From: Bacteriovoracaceae bacterium
GTDB lineage: Bacteria; Bdellovibrionota; Bacteriovoracia; Bacteriovoracales; Bacteriovoracaceae
Assembly: GCA_018060635.1 (NCBI GenBank)
Contig: JAGOVR010000079.1
Location: 1 to 7,077 of the forward strand
Reading direction: 5' to 3'
Length of the DNA: 7,077 nt
How positions within the stretch are numbered: position 1 is the first letter of the stretch; each line of letters begins with the position of its first letter. The position numbers and the translations under genes were made by a program. Positions 1 through 6,023 of the stretch are shown here, one piece after another. The notes below the pieces were generated by a model. That model did not search any database, was not told the origin of the DNA, and saw nothing but the letters and a program-made list of their open reading frames with translations.

Positions 1-82
1 TAAGGCTAGAGGTACTAATGTTTTTTTTCATGGACACATGATAGGAGCTTTAATGGCGGATGTCATGAAAGAAGCAGATTAA
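1..82 (+). CDS. C-terminal 26 residues of an unidentified protein (5' end outside window)
   Basis: An open frame enters from the left edge (first full codon at base 2) and ends at TAA 80-82. The visible residues are K-A-R-G-T-N, then VFFHGHMIGALMADVM, then KEAD. A short hydrophobic strand followed by Gly-rich turns and a final helix is compatible with the C-terminal FAD-contacting segment of some flavoprotein oxidoreductases (N-V-F-x-x-G-x-x-x-G), but 26 residues are too few for a family call. The stop overlaps that of the convergent gene by four bases (79-82, TTAA), so any terminator for this gene must lie inside the neighbouring coding region. I am fairly confident that this is coding sequence, because the frame is open and ends exactly against the neighbouring stop, but I do not recognise the protein. 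Confidence 0.6.
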   Translation, partial: KARGTNVFFHGHMIGALMADVMKEAD

Positions 83-687
83 AGAGAAGTTAAAGGTTTT
101 AAACTAAGAGTCAGCTGATTTAGAGGGTTTTTTTCTTTGAGGGTATGATCCCATGTAGAGATGATTTTTCCTGTTTCGCCGTCCACCTTCGCATGGAAAC
201 TGGATTGTTCTCCATTTTTTAAGGTGTAGATCACTAAAACTTTTTCAATATACAAAGCTTCTAATCCTCGTATCTCTACCAGCGATTCTTCATGTTCAAT
301 CTGTACTTTAGTTGAGGCTTTTTGGAAATTTGAAACATTTTCTTCCAGTATTTCTTTATAGGAAGAGTCTGGCTGATTGAGAAAGGTAAGACGAGATGTA
401 TCTAAATCTTGTGAAATTGGGCCGCGATTAATAATACGACGATTGCCTATCTTAAGCAGGCGAGGAGTGTCAGTGGCAAGTGTCGGTTGTTTTAAGCTGG
501 CAATAAAGCGTTTAGGAGTTTGGTCAGTCACCTGCTGAACTAAAGGAGTTTTTATCTCAGAAACAACAGTTACTCCTTTTTTTTTAGAGATAGAGTCTTT
601 AGAAAATTTTTCGAGAGGTTTTTTTGATGTTAAAAAAGTAGTAGCGAGCAAAATAAAAAAGGAACTTATGAAAAACTTTTTTTTCAT
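79..687 (-). CDS. Exported protein with PepSY-like C-terminal domain, possible trans-encoded propeptide or inhibitor
   Basis: 202 residues. The N-terminus is a signal-peptide-like stretch: Lys2-4, then a hydrophobic core at about residues 5-20. There is no lipobox and no clear AxA cleavage site, so it could stay anchored in the inner membrane. Residues 22-100 are Lys/Thr/Ser-rich and look disordered. Residues about 108-182 look folded: a helix (110-127), then strands ending in FHAKVDGETGKIISTW (164-179). The V-D-x-x-T-G-K pattern is the closing hairpin of PepSY domains, which in M4/M36 metalloproteases form part of the N-terminal propeptide acting as chaperone and inhibitor. The ATG at 687 lies three bases after the stop of the protease gene, so the two are probably translationally coupled; only a weak AGGG stands about nine bases upstream. 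A run of nine A in the coding strand (577-585, Lys35-37) is a possible slippage site. The gene is certain, the PepSY call moderate, and the role with the protease inferred. Confidence 0.75.
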   Translation of the reverse strand: MKKKFFISSFFILLATTFLTSKKPLEKFSKDSISKKKGVTVVSEIKTPLVQQVTDQTPKRFIASLKQPTLATDTPRLLKIGNRRIINRGPISQDLDTSRLTFLNQPDSSYKEILEENVSNFQKASTKVQIEHEESLVEIRGLEALYIEKVLVIYTLKNGEQSSFHAKVDGETGKIISTWDHTLKEKNPLNQLTLSLKPLTSL

Positions 688-690
688 GAG

Positions 691-3102
691 TTATGGCCCT
701 ACGGTAAAGGTAAAATTAATAACTTTAAAGTAATCGGCCCCAGAATATTCAAAGGCTAAAGGATTATCATCATCTACGGCAGAATGGTTGCAATCCAGAC
801 AGTTACTAAATTTTGCACGCAGACGGCAATTGATACGCATACCAGGGAAGGCCCATTTATTTATTTCCATAATAAGAAGAGAAGAGGCATTGAGACTTGG
901 AGTGGTGGAATTACTTCCTTGTAGTGTTTCTAAAAGTGTTTTCTGTGCGTCCAGTTTTGAATAAACTGAAAATTGTGGAGGAAGGAAGCGGATTAAACAC
1001 TCTTCGGGTTTATTATTATCGAGGCAGTTTGGAACATGATAGAGAGCTCCTGGACCTGCAAAGCCTGGGGCCAATTCTTTTTGTGAAACCCATTTAGTAG
1101 AACTATTTTGCGTGTCAGGAACTTCCACAAAACAAACAGGATGAAGAGCATCAGGATCGTTTGTTGCAGTTCCGTTGGTGCGAGTAATGTAGTCACAATT
1201 ACCAGCAACATTTGGAGTTAAATCCTCTGGTGCGGCCCCTGCACTACTTAACGGCCATTCATCTTCAAACGTATTGCAAGGTTTACGTTTGCTATCAGCG
1301 GGATCTTCTTTTACATGATCCCAATCATTGGCAAGTATTTGGAGCCCTGCCATAGGAGAGTTAGAAATATTTTTAAGATTAAGATGAATACCAGCTACTT
1401 CTCCGGGGCTTAATTGTCCATTCCCATTATTAAAACGTAAATCAGAAGGGGTCAAACTGGAGATAACTGTTCCATATTGTGTTTGTAGAGCTTGCAAGAC
1501 AGAGTTCATATCAGACTGTCCATCCACGACATAGGCTTGAGTGCCTATGGAAGGATAAAAAATATTGTCTTTGCTGATAAGGACTGAGCGCAAACGGTTA
1601 CTAGGTGAAACACCTGTTAAGTAAGTGGTAAAATCAGTAACAGTAGAAGGAGAGGGCGAAGCACTGTGACCAAAGACACTATCATCACCATCGTCATTAT
1701 AAGTTTTAAATAATAAGAGTCCGTAGGTATCCAGTAAATGTTCTGAAGCATCTTTAGTAAATGCTAGGCACAGAGAGGTGGAAAGATAGCGGCCAATATT
1801 TTTAGCAAAAACTTGATAAAACTTCTGATAGTTGGGAGGATTCATAATATGGGCAGAGGTATAGGCCGCATCAGGGTGAAGATTGACGTAATAACCTGAA
1901 GAGTTACTGTCAAAACCTGTAGCAGTAAGATCTCCCAGTTCTGATAAGGTCTCAGCTAAAATATGCAGAACATGATCTTGGGAGGCTTTGAGTGTAATAC
2001 CACAAGTTGTTTGTAATTTGCGAGTCAAGGCCACTAGATAGTGTGAGGTGATTTGTCCTGCATTGTGAATATCCTCAATGGGTGTCTGTAAATTTCCATA
2101 CTCATAGTGGAGATAATCAGGATATGCCAGTCTTCCTTGGTCGGTGGTGCTGATGCCTCCCGCATGAACAGCTTCGTCTTCTGACATAGGACGATTAAGG
2201 GAGTAGTCAGTACCTAAGGCCCACTCTGCAAAATGAGTTCGATCATCAATAACATAACTGAAATAATCGGCAATTCCTTCGTTGATAGCTCCTGCTTCAT
2301 CATAACCCAGAGTTCCTAAATTAGAGCGTTCTAAAACATTGGTGTCGGCCACATTGCGCATATTCATCATGATGTAAACGAACGCGTGTCCTGCCTCATG
2401 GTGGATAACCGAAGGATCTTGCGAGTAAACTAAGTTTGTACGATTAGGATCTTTTCCAAAACAAAGTTCAAAACGAGCAGGACTAAAATAAGCATTAGAA
2501 AAATCTCCACACTCAGCATAAACATTAAGAGGAGAGTAGATATTGTTTAAATTATCACTTTTCCAAAAACCTTTATCAGAGATAAGTGTTGTGGGGATAG
2601 AGCTGTAAGAATAGAGACTGGATCTGGTTTTCACTTGAGCAATAATGCGCAAAAAGTTTTCAACACTTTTACGAGTATGATAAAAAGTATGGACTTGTAA
2701 AAATTGAGAACTATCTGGGGGATAGGCCCATGTTCCAGCGTTTTTACCAAAAGTTGTTTGGTCAAAAGGATTATCAAAAGTATTGTAGCAAGGATTTATG
2801 GTGTAGTCGGTATTTCCAGAGCGAATAGTACAAGCTTCGGTGAGAGTTGAGTTAGAAGTAATAAAGACAGCAGTAGGATCTAAAAACTCACCTAAAGACA
2901 AAGTATTATAATCAACAGCTCCTCCGCGCACGACCACAGGATTGTATTGTAAAACTAGAGAGGAGTCAGCAGATACATCACTGGGGGAATTGGAAAGAAT
3001 AGAGCTTCTACCAGAAGATTTTTTAGTCAAATCGACAGAACAGGATAAAAGAGATAATCCTGCAACACCTAGTAAGAATCCAGAACAAATTTTTAGTTGC
3101 AT
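691..3102 (-). CDS. Lipoprotein zinc metalloprotease, thermolysin-like (M4/M36-type gluzincin)
   Basis: 803 residues. The signal peptide ends in a lipobox (L-S-L-L-S-C, lipidated Cys21); Ser22 rather than Asp at +2 argues for the outer membrane. The active site is clear: HEAGH at 235-239 (two zinc-ligand His and the catalytic Glu236), then GAINEGIADYFS at 271-282, which matches thermolysin's GAINEAISD (third ligand Glu275, supporting Asp279), and IHNAGQI at 345-351, which fits the catalytic-His region (His346). The spacing from HEAGH to the ligand Glu (His239 to Glu275) is longer than in thermolysin. Residues 557-590 (NNGNGQLSPGE, then an alternating hydrophobic pattern) resemble a CARDB-like beta-sandwich. 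The C-terminal 200 residues hold eight Cys including CLDC (768-771), suggesting disulfides. No FTP/PepSY propeptide is visible between Cys21 and the active site; a PepSY-like protein is encoded immediately downstream. M4-like is preferred over M36 because of the GAINE motif. The substrate is unknown. Confidence 0.88.
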   Translation of the reverse strand: MQLKICSGFLLGVAGLSLLSCSVDLTKKSSGRSSILSNSPSDVSADSSLVLQYNPVVVRGGAVDYNTLSLGEFLDPTAVFITSNSTLTEACTIRSGNTDYTINPCYNTFDNPFDQTTFGKNAGTWAYPPDSSQFLQVHTFYHTRKSVENFLRIIAQVKTRSSLYSYSSIPTTLISDKGFWKSDNLNNIYSPLNVYAECGDFSNAYFSPARFELCFGKDPNRTNLVYSQDPSVIHHEAGHAFVYIMMNMRNVADTNVLERSNLGTLGYDEAGAINEGIADYFSYVIDDRTHFAEWALGTDYSLNRPMSEDEAVHAGGISTTDQGRLAYPDYLHYEYGNLQTPIEDIHNAGQITSHYLVALTRKLQTTCGITLKASQDHVLHILAETLSELGDLTATGFDSNSSGYYVNLHPDAAYTSAHIMNPPNYQKFYQVFAKNIGRYLSTSLCLAFTKDASEHLLDTYGLLLFKTYNDDGDDSVFGHSASPSPSTVTDFTTYLTGVSPSNRLRSVLISKDNIFYPSIGTQAYVVDGQSDMNSVLQALQTQYGTVISSLTPSDLRFNNGNGQLSPGEVAGIHLNLKNISNSPMAGLQILANDWDHVKEDPADSKRKPCNTFEDEWPLSSAGAAPEDLTPNVAGNCDYITRTNGTATNDPDALHPVCFVEVPDTQNSSTKWVSQKELAPGFAGPGALYHVPNCLDNNKPEECLIRFLPPQFSVYSKLDAQKTLLETLQGSNSTTPSLNASSLLIMEINKWAFPGMRINCRLRAKFSNCLDCNHSAVDDDNPLAFEYSGADYFKVINFTFTVGP

Positions 3103-3110
3103 ACGTCCTA
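3103..3110 (-). promoter_or_regulatory. Ribosome binding site of the protease gene with unusually short spacing
   Basis: On the coding strand TAGGA (3106-3110) is followed by CGT and then the ATG at 3102, so only three bases separate AGGA from the start codon. The start is still preferred because it gives the complete lipoprotein signal peptide and the next in-frame Met is far inside the protein. The short spacing may lower initiation efficiency. Confidence 0.5.
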
Positions 3111-3138
3111 CAAAAAAGAAAAGTATCTTTTAGATACT
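3111..3138 (-). terminator. Terminator-like hairpin across the stop codon of the 875-residue gene
   Basis: AGTATCT (3138-3132 on the minus strand) and AGATACT (3128-3122) form a perfect 7-bp stem with an AAA loop. Reading on along the minus strand, TTTCTTTTTT follows directly (3121-3112). This is the layout of an intrinsic terminator, though only two of the seven pairs are G-C, so partial termination or attenuation is more likely than a full stop. The TAA stop codon (3132-3130) lies in the hairpin, so a terminating ribosome would cover it. It lies between the first and second operon genes and could set the protease at a lower level than the upstream protein. Confidence 0.5.
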
Positions 3139-5757
3139 ACGTCCGTCAGTTCCTAATAATCCGTTAACAGCGGAACTTAATCCCTGATCGGCTCTATTTC
3201 CCTCAACTAAACTTTCACAAACTTGTGCGACATCACCTTGTGATCCAAGGGCAAAATTTACCGAGCCTTGGGATCTGGAATCGGCTTTTCGCTCATCTTC
3301 AAAATTTGTTAAGAGAGTAACTACCGTATTAGGGTAGTTGCAATTAGCTTTTTTTAATTCATCTTCTAAAGTAGAAGCTTCTCGATATGTTTTAAGGAAT
3401 GTCTCGACGTCTCCAGCACAGAATTCTTTTGCAACTTCCTCTGGATTAGTAAAGAGAGGTTTATACCGAACGCTAGCAGTATCAGCTTGTGCTCCAGCAC
3501 AAAGCTCTTCTAAAGCAAAAAGATCATCTTGTTTAGTAGGGTTTAGAAAAGAGGCCACTTCGCCCATATTTAAATCTTTAAAGAGGTGACTACATCCAGG
3601 AGTTGCACTTCCTGCATCTACCCTTTGGCAATAACTATCTACTTTCTTTTGAAAGCGCACCGCTACGGCTTGATTTTTTTGTTGGGCATCTTGCATCTCT
3701 TTAGCTTGTTTTAAAGCAGTATCTATATTGCCCTTACATTGCTCTGCAATTCCTTGCCAGAAAGATTTTTCGCTATTCCATGCAGATTCAGAATCAGCTA
3801 TTTGAGCTTGTAATGTATTTAAGGCCACAGCTTTTTGTTCCTCAATTTGAGATTTTAATTCAGCGATTTTGGATACAGATAAATCCATGGATTTTTTAAG
3901 GTCTTCTAAGCTGACAATTTTAATTCCTAACTGATCAATAGAGCCATCACTAGATTCAGGGAAATCTATAAGTCCCTCAGGCAGTGTTGGGAATTTAAGA
4001 TCAGGGAAAGCTTGTTTAAGTTGAGCGGTATTAGCTTCTAGTTTTTGTTTGGTACTATTCACAGAGGCTAAAAGTGTTTGCTTTAAGTTTCCAGCTTCTA
4101 AACTGATCGCATTCTTAAGTTCGGTTCTTTTGACTTTAAAATCTTCAATAATTTTTTCCACAGCACCCGCACAGGCCTGAGTTGATTGAGCACAATCATT
4201 TGCATTTTTAAGACAAAAACTAGAAGCTTTAGTATCCACAGCACCTGCACATTTAGGAGAACCTGTGAGAGAGATTCCTTGGCAGTGAATGATGCGTGCT
4301 TCTAATAAATTTTTAAGATAGGAAGGACTTTCTCTTTTTTTCAGAGAGGCAATTAAAGGTTGGGCCTTACTAAAAGCCGCGGCAGTTTCTTCCTTGGGAG
4401 TTTTTTTAGAAGTTCCATCTCCTTTTTCGTAGTGAAATTTACAGTAAGCGTATTGGTCTCTTAAAAAATCCCCAGGAGTGACAGTTCCAGAAGAGGGGGA
4501 TTTTCCATCTTTGTTTTTGTAAGTGGAATCCACACGAATAGGGACGTTACAGGCGTTAAAAGCTTCAACTGTCGAATCAAAGTTTTGATGATTTAAATTA
4601 GCTAAAGTAAGTTTGGTATTTTCTAAGCAAGCAATTTGTGAAGGATTTCTCATTTGAGAATTTTGAATACGTTCAAGAGCCTCATTAATTCCCGCTGTAA
4701 GATAAGCAAATCCTTTGGATTTCCCAGGTCTAGCTAAACATTCAAAAAGAGCATTTTTATGCCAATCCTCTATAGTATCCATAGAACTGATATGATTAGA
4801 AAAATTAGAAAAATCAACAGAATTTGCGAGTCCCTTATTAGGGAAAATACGCAAAAAAGCTTTTTGATCTTTTTCAATTTGCACTTGTTCTTTATTCAAA
4901 ACATCCGTAAAAGAGGCAGGAATACTACCTTCAGACGAGGCACTTAAAAGACTAGGTAGGTCGTCAAATCCTTGTTTTCCTCCAGCATCTAAAATACTTT
5001 GAATGGTATTTTGAATAGGAGCCGCCTGAGCTTGCGCATCAAAACTGTAAGCGGGATTTTCTATGAGATCATTGCGAACGCCTAAGAGTCCTTTAGCCGC
5101 AGAAATTTTACCTTCTTTATTACCAAAAATATCACGACATTCAGGTCTAGCCGCCATGATTTTTTGACTGAGATCTTTTTCTTGCAAAGAGGTGAGTCCT
5201 CCTTTATCTCCCGTCATGAATCCTTGGATTTCTTTTAAAGAATCGTATTTAAGTTTTAAAGATTTAGTGACTTTGGCAATCAAGTCATTCATGGCCCCTG
5301 TTTGCGTATCAAGAAGTACTTCCATTTGTTCAAACATGGCCTGAAAAGATTTTTCTTTATTTTTAAGACAAGCGATTCCTAGTTGAAAATTAGGTTGATT
5401 GCTATGAGTAATAGCTTTTTCATAAACATCACTATTAGCAAAAGCCATTTGGCTGATGGAATTCATACAGCTCATTTGCGTCATATCACGATCACAATAG
5501 CGGTCAGCTCTAGGACCTCTGGTAGGGGGAAGAAGGCATCCTGTGCGAGCATCTTTGGTGGTTCTGGCCATCATTTGACTCATATCAAAATTACAACCGC
5601 CAGCTTGATTACCCTGAACAGCTCCCATCACTTGAGTACTCACATTTAAGAGATTACCCAGAGTGTCGCCAGCATGGCTGGTCAAAGGGGAAAAAGTAAA
5701 AGAAAAAGTGAGAAGCCCCACGATTCCATGCAGAGAGAAAGCATAAAAAAATCTCAT
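3130..5757 (-). CDS. Large exported cysteine-rich coiled-coil protein of unknown function
   Basis: 875 residues; I do not recognise a family. A signal peptide spans residues 1-29 with a good cleavage site after S-H-A (27-29). The mature protein has 22 Cys (even number), clustered at 55-130, 492-529 and 674-847, consistent with disulfides in the periplasm or outside the cell. Four Cys start a CAG[A/D] motif (503, 529, 753, 780), two of them as CAGAV. Residues about 533-582 and 612-705 are Lys/Glu/Gln/Ala-rich with regular hydrophobic spacing and probably form coiled coils; 583-610 is a Pro/Asp-rich break between them. No catalytic motif, transmembrane segment or lipobox is visible. It is the first gene of the operon and lies before the lipoprotein protease, so it could be a substrate, partner or scaffold (inference only). 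The start at 5757 is supported by AAGGA six bases upstream and a full signal peptide. The reading frame is certain, the function unknown. Confidence 0.9.
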   Translation of the reverse strand: MRFFYAFSLHGIVGLLTFSFTFSPLTSHAGDTLGNLLNVSTQVMGAVQGNQAGGCNFDMSQMMARTTKDARTGCLLPPTRGPRADRYCDRDMTQMSCMNSISQMAFANSDVYEKAITHSNQPNFQLGIACLKNKEKSFQAMFEQMEVLLDTQTGAMNDLIAKVTKSLKLKYDSLKEIQGFMTGDKGGLTSLQEKDLSQKIMAARPECRDIFGNKEGKISAAKGLLGVRNDLIENPAYSFDAQAQAAPIQNTIQSILDAGGKQGFDDLPSLLSASSEGSIPASFTDVLNKEQVQIEKDQKAFLRIFPNKGLANSVDFSNFSNHISSMDTIEDWHKNALFECLARPGKSKGFAYLTAGINEALERIQNSQMRNPSQIACLENTKLTLANLNHQNFDSTVEAFNACNVPIRVDSTYKNKDGKSPSSGTVTPGDFLRDQYAYCKFHYEKGDGTSKKTPKEETAAAFSKAQPLIASLKKRESPSYLKNLLEARIIHCQGISLTGSPKCAGAVDTKASSFCLKNANDCAQSTQACAGAVEKIIEDFKVKRTELKNAISLEAGNLKQTLLASVNSTKQKLEANTAQLKQAFPDLKFPTLPEGLIDFPESSDGSIDQLGIKIVSLEDLKKSMDLSVSKIAELKSQIEEQKAVALNTLQAQIADSESAWNSEKSFWQGIAEQCKGNIDTALKQAKEMQDAQQKNQAVAVRFQKKVDSYCQRVDAGSATPGCSHLFKDLNMGEVASFLNPTKQDDLFALEELCAGAQADTASVRYKPLFTNPEEVAKEFCAGDVETFLKTYREASTLEDELKKANCNYPNTVVTLLTNFEDERKADSRSQGSVNFALGSQGDVAQVCESLVEGNRADQGLSSAVNGLLGTDGRSI

Positions 5758-5763
5758 AACACG

Positions 5764-5768
5764 TCCTT
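5764..5768 (-). promoter_or_regulatory. Ribosome binding site of the 875-residue protein gene
   Basis: AAGGA on the minus strand stands six bases before the ATG at 5757, a strong and well-placed Shine-Dalgarno sequence. An ATG just upstream (5771-5769) is out of frame, so this site settles the start. Confidence 0.7.
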
Positions 5769-5795
5769 CATAAAAAACCTTAAAAGTCTTAAATC

Positions 5796-5823
5796 TTATC
5801 GGTTTTCCTATCGCTTGGGTTTA
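5796..5823 (-). promoter_or_regulatory. Candidate sigma-28 (FliA-type) promoter for the three-gene operon
   Basis: On the minus strand TAAA (5823-5820) is followed after 16 bases by ACCGATAA (5803-5796). The sigma-28 consensus is TAAA, about 15 bases, then GCCGATAA, so the -10 element matches at seven of eight positions and the spacing is one base longer. Transcription would begin near 5788-5790, giving a leader of about 30 bases containing the AAGGA site. A competing sigma-70-like -10 box, TACAAT, lies at 5847-5842 but lacks a recognisable -35 box. The match is by eye and could be chance. Confidence 0.4.
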
Positions 5824-5878
5824 ATGCATTCCCATCTTTTTATTGTAAAACTGATTAAAGAGATTCGATTCTCGGGTA

Positions 5879-5907
5879 TTGGCAGAGTGGGCATTTTACT
5901 AGAGAAT
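5879..5907 (+). promoter_or_regulatory. Weak candidate sigma-70 promoter for the FHA-RDD gene
   Basis: TTGGCA (5879-5884, five of six against TTGACA) and GAGAAT (5902-5907, four of six against TATAAT) are 17 bases apart. Transcription would start near 5914, leaving a leader of about 110 bases containing the dyad and the hairpin described next. In AT-rich DNA a match of this quality is weak evidence. Confidence 0.25.
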
Positions 5908-5912
5908 AGTCC

Positions 5913-5927
5913 TAGTTATTTTAACTA
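5913..5927. repeat. Perfect 15-bp inverted repeat, possible operator
   Basis: TAGTTA (5913-5918) and TAACTA (5922-5927) are perfect inverted copies around TTT. A further ACTA (5898-5901) and TAGT (5907-5910) lie just upstream, so ACTA/TAGT elements occur four times within 30 bases. The site would overlap the start point of the weak plus-strand promoter, where a repressor could act. The bound protein, if any, is unknown. Confidence 0.35.
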
Positions 5928-5950
5928 CTTCTGAGTTTTAAAGAGGTAAA

Positions 5951-5984
5951 AAAAAAGATGGAGCTCTCTTTTTTGGTAAGAGAG
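5951..5984 (+). promoter_or_regulatory. Leader hairpin with an alternative fold upstream of the FHA-RDD gene
   Basis: CTCTCTT (5964-5970) and AAGAGAG (5978-5984) form a perfect 7-bp stem with a 7-base loop. A competing 8-bp stem pairs AAAAAAGA (5951-5958) with TCTTTTTT (5967-5974); the two share bases 5967-5970 and cannot form together. The structure ends 27 bases before the ribosome binding site. It could be a leader regulatory element, or just a consequence of purine/pyrimidine runs. Confidence 0.3.
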
Positions 5985-6011
5985 GGTTGCCCATAAAATC
6001 TGTCAGTTTTG

Positions 6012-6017
6012 TAGGAA
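6012..6017 (+). promoter_or_regulatory. Ribosome binding site of the FHA-RDD gene
   Basis: TAGGAA lies seven bases before the ATG at 6024. Its TAG (6012-6014) is also an in-frame stop upstream of that ATG, and the ATG at 6017 is out of frame, so 6024 is the first possible ATG start. Confidence 0.65.
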
Positions 6018-6023
6018 TGTTTT

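Noticed and set aside
26..40. Small inverted repeat CATG-GACA-CATG near the left edge
   Set aside because: A four-base stem inside coding sequence; on the strand where it could end the operon it is followed by A residues rather than T.
104..134. Weak plus-strand terminator for the left-edge gene (CTAAG...TTTAG, then AGGG and seven T)
   Set aside because: Only five pairs, one of them G-T, with a large loop, and the T-run is separated from the stem; it lies within the Lys/Leu-rich end of the PepSY-like gene and is explained by coding sequence.
993..1211. 72-codon minus-strand open frame within the protease gene
   Set aside because: It is an out-of-frame shadow inside the cysteine-rich C-terminal region of the protease, whose own frame is unbroken.
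5858..5892. tRNA-like pieces (GATTCGATTCTC and TTGGCAGAGTGG) in the divergent spacer
   Set aside because: They recall a T-arm and a D-arm, but the T-stem does not pair in the right register, the order is reversed, and no acceptor or anticodon stem can be formed with the flanks.
5674..5934. 86-codon plus-strand open frame spanning the start of the 875-residue gene
   Set aside because: It overlaps the signal-peptide region and promoter of the operon on the opposite strand, is Lys/Ser/Arg-rich without domain features, and has no convincing ribosome binding site.
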